Below, in pieces: positions 16,111-25,783 of a stretch of DNA of 64,000 bases. Location of the stretch: NCBI GenBank assembly GCA_963803845.1, contig CAWDNZ010000004.1, positions 1,116,001-1,180,000 of the forward strand, in the 5' to 3' direction. This stretch comes from JABDIY01 sp963803845. GTDB lineage: Bacteria > Actinomycetota > Acidimicrobiia > Acidimicrobiales > SZUA-35. Position 1 is the stretch's first letter, and every line of letters starts with the position of its first letter. Under the pieces are notes generated by a model. The model was not told where the DNA came from. It ran no database searches and saw only the letters and a program-made list of their open reading frames with translations. The translations under genes were made by a program, and so were the position numbers.

Positions 16111-17292
16111 GTGAACGAGGCGCCCGAGACTGCCGTGGGCGATGGGAGCGTGGTGACGGGTGCCTCTACCGGGGAGACGATCTCGGTGGCGTTCACTCGG
16201 GCATTGCGGGAGTCCGGCATCGCGGTACCGATCAGCGCCACCCTCAACTTCGCCATCGCACTGGATGTGGTTGGGGTGGGGGATCGGCAGGCTCCGTATT
16301 GGGCGGGGCGAGCCACGTTGGTCGCACGGCCCGAAGACATAGAACTCTATGACCGGGTGTTCGCAGCTTTCTGGGAACAGAGGTACGGCCAGCGATTCAC
16401 GGTGGAGAGTACGCCACCCCTGGCAACGTTGGCGCTCGACACCGACGATGATGCATCGGCCGACAGCGGTGAGGAGGAGGCGTCGAAGGACATCCAATCC
16501 GTCCGTTTCAGCCGGGCCGAGGTGTTGACCAACAAAGACTTTGCGGATTGCACGGAAGCAGAGCTGGAAGAGCTGCAGGCAATGATGGCTCAACTTCGGT
16601 TCACCACTCACGCCCAGAGGAGCCGACGCCAGATTCGGGCGAAGCGGGATGGCGATTCGCCGGATCTCCGTCGAACGATTCGCGCTGCACTTAAGCACCA
16701 GGGTGAGCCGTTGGAGCGTCACTTTCGGAAGAAAACGATCAAGCCACGGCGGTTGGTGATGATCCTCGATGTCTCGGGATCCATGGAGCCCTACGCACGG
16801 GCGTTTCTCCGTTTCAGCCATGCGGCGGTTGTGGCCCGGGGACGGGTTGAGGCGTTCAGCATCGGGACCCGAATGACTCGGCTCACCCGGCACCTTTCCA
16901 ACCGCGATCCAAACGTTGCTCTGCGGGCTGCCACGCCCGAGATGAAGGATTGGAGTGGTGGCACTCGATTGGGCGACACGCTGGCGGAATTCAACGACCT
17001 GTGGGGGATACGCGGCATGGCTCGCGGGGCGGTGGTGGTCATTTTGTCCGACGGATGGGATCGCGGCGATTCGGCAGTGTTGGGGGAACAGATGGCCCGT
17101 TTGCACCGGGTCACCCATCAGCTGATCTGGGTGAATCCGTTGAAGGCATCGGAGGGGTATACCCCCGTTGCGGCAGGGATGGCAGCCGCTCTTCCGCACA
17201 CTGATCTCTTTCTTTCCGGTCACTCTTATCGCTCGCTGGATCACCTGGCGGGGATCCTGTCTCGATCCTCGTCTTTGTTGAAGGATCTATGA
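16111..17292 (+). CDS. VWA domain protein, CoxE-like
   Basis: A 393-residue protein of the CoxE/VWA_CoxE family. The N-terminal half (about 1-190) is helical; the C-terminal half is a von Willebrand A fold with the MIDAS DVSGSM (DxSxS) at about 220, a Thr in SGGTRLGDTL and VVVILSDGWDRGD for the third metal loop. CoxE proteins work with the CoxD AAA+ ATPase in maturation of molybdenum CO dehydrogenases. No cox, MoxR or xanthine-oxidase genes lie nearby, so this is an orphan and its partner is elsewhere or different. Confidence 0.82.
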   Translation: MNEAPETAVGDGSVVTGASTGETISVAFTRALRESGIAVPISATLNFAIALDVVGVGDRQAPYWAGRATLVARPEDIELYDRVFAAFWEQRYGQRFTVESTPPLATLALDTDDDASADSGEEEASKDIQSVRFSRAEVLTNKDFADCTEAELEELQAMMAQLRFTTHAQRSRRQIRAKRDGDSPDLRRTIRAALKHQGEPLERHFRKKTIKPRRLVMILDVSGSMEPYARAFLRFSHAAVVARGRVEAFSIGTRMTRLTRHLSNRDPNVALRAATPEMKDWSGGTRLGDTLAEFNDLWGIRGMARGAVVVILSDGWDRGDSAVLGEQMARLHRVTHQLIWVNPLKASEGYTPVAAGMAAALPHTDLFLSGHSYRSLDHLAGILSRSSSLLKDL

Positions 17293-17995
17293 CGATGGGC
17301 TGTTCAACCTGACGGGTTCTTAGTGTCGAAATAGACTTTGGATGCTTGGGAGCCGGCGGATGTTCCGCCCCGCTGGCCCCAGGCACTCTCGAGTCCCTGG
17401 CTCCCAAGGAACGCGACACCACCGGTAGCGTGGTCGTGCCTGTCGAAGCACGATCTCTTCGACGCGGATCCGGTGGCCTCAAAACACATCGACCACCCAT
17501 GGTGATCGTCGGGGGAATCGGCCAGAACCACTAAAAGTGATCGTCTTTCGCTCTGAACGTCAGGGGCGTCCCTTGAGGCTGCGAATTTCACCATTCTCGG
17601 CGTCGATCTATTGGCACATTCTCCTCGATCTCGGCATAGGCATATCGCACTACCAGGTAGCCAGCCGAATCCGGGAGCTGCTAAAACATAATTGCCCCAG
17701 TGGTGGATTGGGGTGATCAAGCCGATTGAGGCGACGTGGGTAATTCAACTTTGTGGTTATTGGCCATTGGCGTGAATTTGGTATTGGCAGCGTACCGGTT
17801 GATCCGCCACGACTCCAGCAACGTCATTTCCGCAGCATTCGGTTCACCTAGAGTGGTGGTTCTGGATTCGGCTATTTTCACCGTCGCGGCTCCGACTGAA
17901 AGTGGTGGCGGGTCAGCTCGAGATAACACGGCGGCGCGGCGCGGCCAGATGATCGCCCTCCCGCCACTCCTGATCAAAGACGAAAGAAGGCGCAC
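17293..17995. other. 700-bp region with no confident gene
   Basis: Between the VWA and DegT-family genes the sequence has a mixed base composition with AT-richer patches (17640-17780). A minus-strand frame (17304-17720) and a plus-strand GTG frame (17736-17999, one hydrophobic helix, overlapping the next start as ATGA) are open, but both have atypical codon use and no family-like motif. The second might be a small membrane peptide, with low probability. A purine-rich GAAAGAAGG ribosome site for the DegT-family gene ends the region. Confidence 0.5.
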
Positions 17996-19126
17996 ATGAA
18001 CGAAACGATCAAGTTCCTCGACCTCGGCACGTCACACGCCCAGGTTCGCGATGCCCTGGACGACGTCTGGGCTTCCACGGTCGGAAACAGCGGCTTTGTT
18101 GGTGGCAGGGCAGTCGAACTTTTTGAGGCCGAGTTCGCCGAATACTGCGATGCCGAGTACTGCGTTGGTGTGGCAAACGGGACCGACGCGCTCGAATTGA
18201 TCCTTGCCGGTCTCGGAATGGGGCCCGGCGACGAAGTGATCGTCCCCGCCAACACCTTCATCGCCACGGCCGAGGCCGTTGTGACCTCCGGAGCCACCCC
18301 GGTCTTTGTGGATGTTGATCCGATCACGGGCCTCATCGATGCGGCCAACATTTCGCCTGCCATTACCCCGGCCACCAAAGCGGTCATGGCGGTTCACCTC
18401 TATGGCCAAACCGTCAACATGACCGAGGTTCGCGAGGTCTGTGGTCCGGCTGGCGTCCTGGTGGTCGAGGATTCGGCTCAAGCTCACGGCGCATTGTGGC
18501 GGGGAAAGCGCGCCGGTTCCATGGGTGTGGCGGCCGGCTTCAGCTTCTACCCCGCCATGAACCTCGGGGCGCTTGGTGACGGTGGAGCGATTACGACCAA
18601 CGACGGCGAGCTGGCCGGGAGGATGAGGCAGCTGGCAAACCATGGCCGTTCCTCGAACTCGCGCTATGAGCATGACGTCCCTGGGCGAAATAGCCGACTG
18701 GACTCGCTGCAAGCCGCAGCCCTGCGGGTGAAGTTGGCCGAGTTGGATCGCTGGAACAAATGTCGCCACAACGCCGCCCATACATACGAGCGCAAGCTCC
18801 CAGCATCCTTCGTCCCCTACCTAGAGGCCGAAGGGGCGGACAGCGCTTATCACCTGTTTGTTGTACGCACCACGGTGGTGGATCGGGATGTGGTGGGAAC
18901 CGCACTGTCAGACGCCGGCATTGGCTGGGGCATCCACTATCCGATTCCGTGCCACCTCCAAGCCTCACTGCGCGTTGAGGGGCAAGCGTCCCTTCCCGTC
19001 AGCGAATCCCATGCGCCCCAACTCATATCCCTCCCGATGCATCCCCACCTCACGCCCGCCGAGGTAGAGCGGGTGTGCGCCGTCCTTGCCGAGGTTCAAG
19101 CCCGACACCAGAGCGAAGCTGCGTAG
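17996..19126 (+). CDS. DegT/DnrJ/EryC1/StrS family protein lacking the PLP lysine
   Basis: A 376-residue fold-type I protein of the sugar aminotransferase family. The core is well conserved: NGTDALELIL, GDEVIVPANTFIATAEAV, VVEDSAQAHGA (PLP-ring Asp), FSFYP, NLGALGDGGAITTND, NHGRSSNSRY and GRNSRLDSLQAA. The Schiff-base lysine is expected in FSFYPxKNLG, but the sequence reads FSFYPAMNLG: ATG in place of AAG at about 18556. Relatives without this Lys cannot form the normal internal aldimine; some (ColD, with His) act as dehydratases. So this is a non-aminating variant, an inactive enzyme or a point error. No nucleotide-sugar genes flank it. Confidence 0.8.
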   Translation: MNETIKFLDLGTSHAQVRDALDDVWASTVGNSGFVGGRAVELFEAEFAEYCDAEYCVGVANGTDALELILAGLGMGPGDEVIVPANTFIATAEAVVTSGATPVFVDVDPITGLIDAANISPAITPATKAVMAVHLYGQTVNMTEVREVCGPAGVLVVEDSAQAHGALWRGKRAGSMGVAAGFSFYPAMNLGALGDGGAITTNDGELAGRMRQLANHGRSSNSRYEHDVPGRNSRLDSLQAAALRVKLAELDRWNKCRHNAAHTYERKLPASFVPYLEAEGADSAYHLFVVRTTVVDRDVVGTALSDAGIGWGIHYPIPCHLQASLRVEGQASLPVSESHAPQLISLPMHPHLTPAEVERVCAVLAEVQARHQSEAA

Positions 19127-19215
19127 TCTCACAATCGCTGTCATTTCACCTGCCTTGAGCGCCGCCAACCTCGAGTTCCGCAACGATCACCTCTTCGGGG
19201 GGAAGTGAAGCAAAT

Positions 19216-19249
19216 GGGGGCCAGCATCGCCTCGGCGAAGCTGGCCCCC
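19216..19249 (+). terminator. Long GC-rich hairpin after DegT-family gene
   Basis: GGGGGCCAGC pairs with GCTGGCCCCC around an inner stem TCGCC/GGCGA. It lies about 90 bp after the DegT-family stop and before the S9 peptidase gene. It lacks a T-run. Confidence 0.6.
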
Positions 19250-19290
19250 CGTACCTCCGTTTGAATTCGGCCGGTGGCTAACCTGCTGTA

Positions 19291-21255
19291 ATGGCAGAAC
19301 ACAAAGTGATCGCCGAGCAACTCATCGACGGTCGAAGCTGGGTGAGCCAACCGGCGGTATCCCCCGACGGTAAGAGTGTTGCGTGTGTCGTGCACACAAC
19401 GAGTCTGGAGAAGAACAAGAGCTTCTCCCAGGTGTGGCTCAACGGTGCGCCCCTCACCGGTGGCGAGCACGACAATTCGCCAACGTGGTCCCCAACAGGT
19501 GATGCACTGGTCTTCACTTCTCGGCGGGGAGAGAAGGACGGTGAGGGCACACTCCATGTGCTCCCGATCACCGGCCCGGGTGAGGTGCGCACGCTCTGCT
19601 CACTCGCCGAGGGAATCGACGCGCCAAGCTATTCTCCAGATGGAAAGTGGTTGGCGTTTCTGAGTCGCACCCGATCCGAGGACGCAAAACCCGACGACGA
19701 GACGTTGCAGCCGGCCCGCAAGATAGAACGGTTCGTCAGCCACCTGAATGGCGACGGGTGGATCTTTGATCGCCCGATGCACCTTTATGTCGTTGCCGCC
19801 GACGGGACCGGCTCACCGCGAAACCTGACACCGGGTCCGTATCAACATGGCGGGATCGCCTGGCTTCCCGATTCGTCAGGAATCATCACATCGGCGGCCC
19901 GCCACGAAACGCGGGACACCGACCACGCTGAAGACCTCTATTTGATTTCCGTGACGGCGGAGACAGAGCCGGTCCGTCTCACCGACGGAGCCGGCCGGTA
20001 TGCCCGCCCATCCGTCTCACCCGACGGATCCAGAGTTGCCTTTGTGGGTTCAACTGACAACACAGTGTTTCCAGTGAATGACCAGGTCCTGATCGGCTCG
20101 GCAACTACTCCAGAGCAACCCGGCTCCACTTATGTGGTGGCCAACACCACGCTCGACCGCACGTTCGATCCCACCGTTGGCGCCCCCGCCCCCATTTGGA
20201 TAGATGACACGTCGTTATTAGCGGTGGCCGAGGATCGGGGCGAAACCCACGTGTTTCGCCTGTGCCCAGGCGACGCCGATCCCGTGGAGAAGCTGACGCC
20301 GGGGCCGGTCACCGTGACCGGAGTGTCGTGGGCGGCCGGGACCCTGGCCACCGTGCAGACCCGGGTTGACCGAGTGGAGGAGTTGTTCATCGGGGATCGG
20401 CAGGTCACCGCCGTCGGTGGCGCCATCGCCGGTTTCGCCCGGGGCTGGGAGAAGTTCTCGGTGGACACCACCGACGGCACTGACCAGATCGATGCTTGGA
20501 TCATGCGGCCGGCAGATTTCGACGCCGAACGCCGATACCCCGTCTTGCTCAATGTCCACGGTGGACCCTTCACTCAATACGGGGAGTACTTCTTCGACGA
20601 AGCACAAATGCAAGCCGCCGCCGGATTCGTGGTCCTCATGGGCAATCCCCGGGGTGGAAGTGGCCGTCATACGGACTGGGGCCAGGCCATACTGGGACCC
20701 AAACACCAAGTGGGGAACGGCACCGGCTGGGGCTCTGTAGACGTGGACGATGTGCTCGCCATCCTCGACGGGGCGCTGGCGCGTTTCAGCTTCTGTGATG
20801 CCAATAGGGTGGGGATGCTCGGCGGATCCTACGGCGGATACATGGCCACGTGGCTGGCCGCCAAGCACGGCGAACGATTCAAGGGCATCTGCTCGGAGAG
20901 GGCGGTCAACAACCTCACAGCGCTGGAATGGTCCTCTGACATTGCCACCCTTTTCCATCTCGAACACGGCGTTTCGCACTTGGATGATCCCGAGTTCTAT
21001 CGAGAGCGATCACCGGTCACGTACGTGGAAGACATCAGTGTCCCCATGTTGATCATCCACTCCGAAGAAGATTGGCGTTGTCCGATTGGCCAGGCCGAGG
21101 AGCTGTGGGTCGCTCTGCGCCTGCTCAACAAGGACGTTGACTTCTACCGCTTCCCAGGGGAGAACCACGAACTGTCTCGCTCGGGATCACCTTTTCACCG
21201 GGTCCAGCGGGCCCAGATAATCCTGGACTGGTTCCGCGACAAACTCGACGCCTAG
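19291..21255 (+). CDS. S9 family prolyl oligopeptidase/acylaminoacyl-peptidase
   Basis: A 654-residue serine peptidase. The N-terminal part (about 10-400) is a PD40/WD40-like beta-propeller with repeated SPDGKSVAC, SPTGDALVF, SPDGKWLAF and SPDGSRVAF blades. The C-terminal alpha/beta hydrolase domain has the nucleophile motif GGSYGGYMATW (Ser near 513), the charge-relay Asp in HSEEDWRCP (near 594) and His in GENHELS (near 626). No signal peptide, so it is probably cytoplasmic and clips short peptides. Acylaminoacyl- versus dipeptidyl-peptidase activity cannot be resolved. It stands alone. Confidence 0.88.
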   Translation: MAEHKVIAEQLIDGRSWVSQPAVSPDGKSVACVVHTTSLEKNKSFSQVWLNGAPLTGGEHDNSPTWSPTGDALVFTSRRGEKDGEGTLHVLPITGPGEVRTLCSLAEGIDAPSYSPDGKWLAFLSRTRSEDAKPDDETLQPARKIERFVSHLNGDGWIFDRPMHLYVVAADGTGSPRNLTPGPYQHGGIAWLPDSSGIITSAARHETRDTDHAEDLYLISVTAETEPVRLTDGAGRYARPSVSPDGSRVAFVGSTDNTVFPVNDQVLIGSATTPEQPGSTYVVANTTLDRTFDPTVGAPAPIWIDDTSLLAVAEDRGETHVFRLCPGDADPVEKLTPGPVTVTGVSWAAGTLATVQTRVDRVEELFIGDRQVTAVGGAIAGFARGWEKFSVDTTDGTDQIDAWIMRPADFDAERRYPVLLNVHGGPFTQYGEYFFDEAQMQAAAGFVVLMGNPRGGSGRHTDWGQAILGPKHQVGNGTGWGSVDVDDVLAILDGALARFSFCDANRVGMLGGSYGGYMATWLAAKHGERFKGICSERAVNNLTALEWSSDIATLFHLEHGVSHLDDPEFYRERSPVTYVEDISVPMLIIHSEEDWRCPIGQAEELWVALRLLNKDVDFYRFPGENHELSRSGSPFHRVQRAQIILDWFRDKLDA

Positions 21256-21334
21256 CCAGCGCTGACGCCTAGCCAGCATCAAAGCGCAGCCAGCAGGATT
21301 GCCTGCGGTCGTTCCCGGTCCAATCCGTGGCACC

Positions 21335-22765
21335 ATGACGGTGATGCGTAGCGGTTGTGGTCGGCGAAGGATTCTTATGGCTGCAGCCGTTTTTCTGGCC
21401 GGTTGTTCGTCGGGCGGCAGCGGTGCCGACGGCGCTCTCCCTTCGGTCACCCAGGACATCGGCGGTTCCACCGCTCAAACGCCGGTAACCGACGCCACCG
21501 AAACCACGGCGGTCCCGCCACCGATCGAGGACCCCACCGCCCCACCGGGACTCTATGTTTCGCCCCAGGGTGATGACGCCAATGCTGGAACGAGCCCGAG
21601 CGACGCCTTCCGAACGATCAATCACGCCGCCCAGCAGCTGAGCCCGGGTGTCACGCTCTACGTCCTGGATGGTGTGTACGAAGAGGACGCTGGCGACGGG
21701 AACGGAATCGCTATCAGCGTGTCTGGTACCGAGGATGCCTGGGTCACGATCACCGCTTACCCGGGAGCACGCCCAGTGATCCGCACCGTTCACTCCAACG
21801 GTTTGCAGGTGCAGGGTGCCAGCTATGTAGAGGTCAGCCATCTCACGTTCGAAGGAGCGGTGGAGCCCGGCAATCCCAACTACAGCGGCTCGGGGATCAA
21901 CGTCGACGGTCGATATGTGGTGCAGGCAAAAAACCACCACATTCGAATCATCGGAAACACGATCTCCGGATTTGGCGGTGGCGGGATTCCTGTCACCGGA
22001 ACCAGTCATCTCGAGATCCGTGACAACGTGATCTTCGATGTTGCCGCAGTTGAGCCAACGCAGCATTCGGGAATCTCCATACTCGAGCCAACCAACCCCG
22101 GCATCGGTGACGACGCCAACGGCTACTCCAACTACATCACCGGCAACGTTGTCTATGAGGTGGAGAACAAGGTTCGCAGTGAGGCCGGGCGCTTCACCGA
22201 CGGAAACTGCATCATCATGGACCGGTTGCGAGTCAATGATTACCAGGGTCGAACGTTGATCGCCAACAATGTCTGTTACGACAACGGGGGCCGGGGCGTT
22301 CAGGTGTATCAGTCCTCCAAGGTCGACGTGGTCCACAACACGCTCTATCAGAACCTCAAGACCCCCGAGATCGCCTCCCGTGGCGGCGATCTCGGCGCCT
22401 TCGAATCCAGTGACGTTGTCTTCGCCAATAATCTCGTGTTCGCCAATGAGGGTCTGTTTCCCGCCCGTTCGGCCGACTCCAGCGGCATCGTCTTCGAGAA
22501 CAACTTGTATGTGGGCTCCCGCCCAGCGAACTATGGCGGGGCCGAACACGACGGAGAAATCGTCATCACCGATGTCGATCGAGAACTCGTAGTTTCCGCC
22601 GGGTCGGCGTCGGATGCTCGTGCGTATGACCTGGTGAAAGGATCCAGCGCGATCGACGCCGGAAGCACGCGGTTCGTCAATGTGGTGGATCGGGACTTCG
22701 CCGGAAGAGACCGGTCTCGGGGCTCCGCTCCAGATATCGGCGCATTCGAATACCCGCTCGACTGA
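21335..22765 (+). CDS. Lipoprotein with right-handed parallel beta-helix
   Basis: About 476 residues. The signal peptide (MRSGCGRRRILMAAAVFLAGC) carries a lipobox FLAGC and is followed by a Gly/Ser/Thr/Pro-rich linker. The body has repeated beta-helix coils of the pectate-lyase-like type, with many N-x-I/V-x-G-N steps (HHIRIIGNTISGFGG, LEIRDNVIFDV, NYITGNVVYEV, TLIANNVCYDN, VDVVHNTLYQN, VVFANNLVF). The C-terminus SAPDIGAFEY is the choice-of-anchor type end of such secreted proteins. Polysaccharide binding or lyase activity is plausible but unproven. Starts at 21335 or 21344 are both possible. Confidence 0.78.
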   Translation: MTVMRSGCGRRRILMAAAVFLAGCSSGGSGADGALPSVTQDIGGSTAQTPVTDATETTAVPPPIEDPTAPPGLYVSPQGDDANAGTSPSDAFRTINHAAQQLSPGVTLYVLDGVYEEDAGDGNGIAISVSGTEDAWVTITAYPGARPVIRTVHSNGLQVQGASYVEVSHLTFEGAVEPGNPNYSGSGINVDGRYVVQAKNHHIRIIGNTISGFGGGGIPVTGTSHLEIRDNVIFDVAAVEPTQHSGISILEPTNPGIGDDANGYSNYITGNVVYEVENKVRSEAGRFTDGNCIIMDRLRVNDYQGRTLIANNVCYDNGGRGVQVYQSSKVDVVHNTLYQNLKTPEIASRGGDLGAFESSDVVFANNLVFANEGLFPARSADSSGIVFENNLYVGSRPANYGGAEHDGEIVITDVDRELVVSAGSASDARAYDLVKGSSAIDAGSTRFVNVVDRDFAGRDRSRGSAPDIGAFEYPLD

Positions 22766-22869
22766 TCTGTCGCCGGAGGTGGGACTTTTGTCCCAAACCG
22801 CGGCAGTAATCGGCCGAATTTGGGTTCCGGAGTTTCTACTGCGGCGCTCAAGAGTCTACAAAGGGGGGC

Positions 22870-24717
22870 ATGAGTGCACCGGAGTATGTAAAGCATGAAG
22901 ATCTCAAGCAGTGGGTCGAGGAGATGGCAGAACTCTGCCAACCAGACAGCATTTACTGGTGCGACGGGTCCGATGAGGAATATGACCGTCTCTGTCAGGA
23001 ACTGGTGGACGCCGGCACGTTTACCAGGCTGAACCCCGAGCTACGGCCCAACAGTTTCCTGGCCCGGACCGACCCCAGCGACGTCGCTCGCGTCGAGGGT
23101 CGTACCTACATCTGCTCCCGAACCAAGGGCGACGCCGGTCCCACCAACAACTGGATGGACCCCGATGAGATGAAGGAGATTCTCAACGGCGTCTTTGCTG
23201 GCTCGATGAAGGGACGCACGATGTACGTGATCCCCTTCAGCATGGGACCGCTCGGTTCCGACATCGCCCAGCTCGGCGTGGAGATCAGCGATTCCGCCTA
23301 CGTTGCAGTCAACATGAAGATAATGACCCGAATGGGGCGGGGGGCCCTCGATGTCATGGGCACCGACGGGGAATTCATTCCCTGTATGCATTCCATCGGT
23401 GCTCCGCTGGAACCGGGTCAGGCCGATGTTGAATGGCCCTGCAACCCCGACGAGAAGTACATCGTCCACTTCCCTGAAGAGCGCTCGATCTGGAGTTATG
23501 GCAGCGGCTACGGGGGCAATGCGCTACTCGGTAAGAAGTGTCTGGCGCTTCGTATTGCGTCCACCATGGCTCGCGACGACGGCTGGCTTGCCGAACACAT
23601 GCTGATCATGGGCGTCACCGAGCCAAACGGCGACAAGACCTACGTTGGCGCCGCCTTCCCCAGCGCGTGTGGCAAAACCAACTTCGCCATGATCGTGCCT
23701 CCGCCTGCCTTCGCCGACGAGGGTTGGAAGGTGACCACGGTCGGCGATGACATCGCCTGGATCAAGCCGTCCTCGGATGGCAAGTTGTATGCCATCAACC
23801 CTGAGGCCGGTTACTTCGGCGTAGCTCCGGGCACGTCGATGTCAACCAACCCTTCCGCGGTCATCACGATCCAGTCCAACACGATCTTCACCAACGTTGC
23901 TCTCACCGATGATGGCGACGTTTGGTGGGAAGGTATGGACGGCGACGTGCCGGCCCACCTGATCGACTGGCGCGGCAACGACTGGACCCCGGAGTCGGAG
24001 GAGAATGCGGCACACCCCAACTCACGGTTCACCTGCCCCGCCGAACAGAACCCGGTGATCGACCCCAATTACGATGACCCCAAGGGCGTTCCGATCAACG
24101 CCTTCATCTTCGGCGGCCGCCGTTCCGACACCATGCCGCTTGTGGTCCAGGCGTTCAACTGGACCTATGGCGTCTACCTCGCCGCAACCGGCGGCTCTGA
24201 AACCACCGCGGCGGCCTTCGGTCAGCGCGGCGTAGTCCGGCGAGACCCATTCGCTATGTTGCCCTTTGCCGGCTACCACATGGGCGATTACTTCAACCAC
24301 TGGCTCAGCTTCGGTCGCAACATCCCCAACCCGCCCCGGATCTTTGGTGTCAACTGGTTCCGTAAGGACGACCAGGGTCGTTTTGTCTGGCCCGGCTTCG
24401 GCGAGAACATGCGCATCCTCGAGTGGATCGTGAAGCGGTCCAAGGGGGAGGCGTTTGCTCTGGAAAGCCCGCTGGGGTGGATGCCTCGTCACCAGGACAT
24501 CACCTGGAAGGGTCTCGAGAGCTTCAGCGAGGCCGAGTTCCTCAAGGCTATGTCGATAGATCGCGAGGAGTGGAACGCCGAGCTGCTGGCCCACGAAGAG
24601 CTCTTCACTCGCCTTCATGATCGCCTGCCCGGCGAAATGCGAGCCATTCGAGACCTCATCCGGTCGGCGCTGTTCCGCAGTCCCGAGCACTGGGAAATGA
24701 CCGGCGACCCCACCTAG
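22870..24717 (+). CDS. pckG: Phosphoenolpyruvate carboxykinase (GTP)
   Basis: A 615-residue GTP-dependent PEPCK, converting oxaloacetate and GTP to PEP, CO2 and GDP; the family is typically about 600 residues. The kinase-1 loop FPSACGKTNFAM with the reactive Cys is at about 264-275, kinase-2 is VGDDIAWIK, and SYGSGYGGNALLGKK and the guanine-binding GVNWFRKDDQGRFVWPGFGENMR region are intact. AGGGGGGC precedes the ATG. It sits directly upstream of the str operon, where rpoBC often lies in bacteria, separated by a 180-bp leader. Confidence 0.97.
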   Translation: MSAPEYVKHEDLKQWVEEMAELCQPDSIYWCDGSDEEYDRLCQELVDAGTFTRLNPELRPNSFLARTDPSDVARVEGRTYICSRTKGDAGPTNNWMDPDEMKEILNGVFAGSMKGRTMYVIPFSMGPLGSDIAQLGVEISDSAYVAVNMKIMTRMGRGALDVMGTDGEFIPCMHSIGAPLEPGQADVEWPCNPDEKYIVHFPEERSIWSYGSGYGGNALLGKKCLALRIASTMARDDGWLAEHMLIMGVTEPNGDKTYVGAAFPSACGKTNFAMIVPPPAFADEGWKVTTVGDDIAWIKPSSDGKLYAINPEAGYFGVAPGTSMSTNPSAVITIQSNTIFTNVALTDDGDVWWEGMDGDVPAHLIDWRGNDWTPESEENAAHPNSRFTCPAEQNPVIDPNYDDPKGVPINAFIFGGRRSDTMPLVVQAFNWTYGVYLAATGGSETTAAAFGQRGVVRRDPFAMLPFAGYHMGDYFNHWLSFGRNIPNPPRIFGVNWFRKDDQGRFVWPGFGENMRILEWIVKRSKGEAFALESPLGWMPRHQDITWKGLESFSEAEFLKAMSIDREEWNAELLAHEELFTRLHDRLPGEMRAIRDLIRSALFRSPEHWEMTGDPT

Positions 24718-24897
24718 TTTTCCTGAGCAGAATCTTGGCTTTCGAAGTTTCGCGCTCGTAATGATCGACGAGGTGGGATAACCCGGTGCGCTCGGTAGCC
24801 TGTCCAGTCGGCACGGCCGTAGGCGAGCCTTGCCCCGAAACAGTTACCGAAGTTCGTCTAACCATCCCGATCGATTCCCAAGAGCCTCGAAAGTCGT

Positions 24898-25266
24898 ATG
24901 CCCACAATTCAGCAATTGGTCCGAAAGGGCCGTGAATCAAAGCCCAAGAAGGGCACAACACCCGCTCTGAAGGGATCGCCCCAGCGCCGCGGGGTGTGCA
25001 CCCGCGTGTACACCGCTACTCCGAAGAAGCCCAACTCTGCGCTTCGGAAGGTGGCCCGTGTGCGCCTGAGCAGTGGTATCGAGGTAACGGCGTACATTCC
25101 CGGCGAAGGCCACAACCTCCAAGAACACAGCATCGTGCTGGTTCGTGGCGGTCGTGTGAAGGATCTTCCTGGTGTTCGCTACAAGATCGTTCGAGGAACC
25201 CTGGATACCGCCGGTGTCCGCGACCGTAAGCAAGCCCGTAGCCGCTACGGCGTGAAGAAGGATTAG
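24898..25266 (+). CDS. rpsL: 30S ribosomal protein S12
   Basis: A 122-residue S12, decoding-centre protein. The PKKPNSALRKVARVRL loop (Lys42/43 region) and GGRVKDLPGVRYKIVRG (Lys87/88 region) are wild type, so there is no sign of streptomycin resistance substitutions. The 180-bp leader after pckG contains a possible -35 (TTGGCT) and -10 (TAATGA) pair at 24735-24764, a weak guess. First gene of the str operon. The ribosome-binding sequence is weak. Confidence 0.97.
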   Translation: MPTIQQLVRKGRESKPKKGTTPALKGSPQRRGVCTRVYTATPKKPNSALRKVARVRLSSGIEVTAYIPGEGHNLQEHSIVLVRGGRVKDLPGVRYKIVRGTLDTAGVRDRKQARSRYGVKKD

Positions 25267-25268
25267 AG

Positions 25269-25739
25269 ATGCCTCGTAAGGGACCCGCCCCTCGCCGTGA
25301 GCTCGTACCGGACCCGGTGTACCGCAGCGTGCTCGTCACCCAACTCGTCAACAAGGTGCTCCTCTCGGGCAAGAAGACCGTCGCCGAGCGAGCCGTCTAC
25401 GAGGCTCTGGAGATCGTGGGCGAGAAGACCGGTGGTGATCCCGTCGCCACGCTCAAGCGAGCGGTCGACAACGTCCGCCCCCAACTAGAGGTCCGGAGTC
25501 GCCGCGTCGGCGGCGCCACCTATCAGGTACCGGTGGAGGTTCGCCCTCGCCGGGCAACCACCCTCGCCGTGCGTTGGATGGTTACCTTCTCCCGCCAGCG
25601 TCGGGAGCGTTCCATCTCCGAACGCCTGGCCAATGAGATTCTCGATGCCTCCAACGGCATCGGAGCATCGGCCAAGCGTCGCGAAGATCTCCATAAGATG
25701 GCCGAGTCCAACAAAGCGTTCGCACACTACCGCTGGTAG
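25269..25739 (+). CDS. rpsG: 30S ribosomal protein S7
   Basis: A 156-residue S7, head assembly protein that nucleates 16S rRNA 3' domain folding. It begins MPRKGPAPRRELVPDPVY and contains the conserved RRVGGATYQVPVEVRP and RWMV..RQRRERSISERLANEI. Length fits the family. It starts 3 bp after rpsL and is followed by fusA after 44 bp. In E. coli S7 represses its own operon; no comparable leader is recognisable here. Confidence 0.97.
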   Translation: MPRKGPAPRRELVPDPVYRSVLVTQLVNKVLLSGKKTVAERAVYEALEIVGEKTGGDPVATLKRAVDNVRPQLEVRSRRVGGATYQVPVEVRPRRATTLAVRWMVTFSRQRRERSISERLANEILDASNGIGASAKRREDLHKMAESNKAFAHYRW

Positions 25740-25783
25740 GCGAACCCTATTTCCGTTCTCAGAGACAAAGGCACAAACAAGAA

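Noticed and set aside
17736..17999. Small hydrophobic ORF overlapping the DegT-family start (ATGA)
   Set aside because: Codon use is unlike the neighbours and there is no family-like motif. Could be a real peptide but not supported enough.
24735..24764. Sigma-70 promoter before rpsL
   Set aside because: TTGGCT and TAATGA with an 18-bp gap fit loosely; not enough to annotate as a feature.
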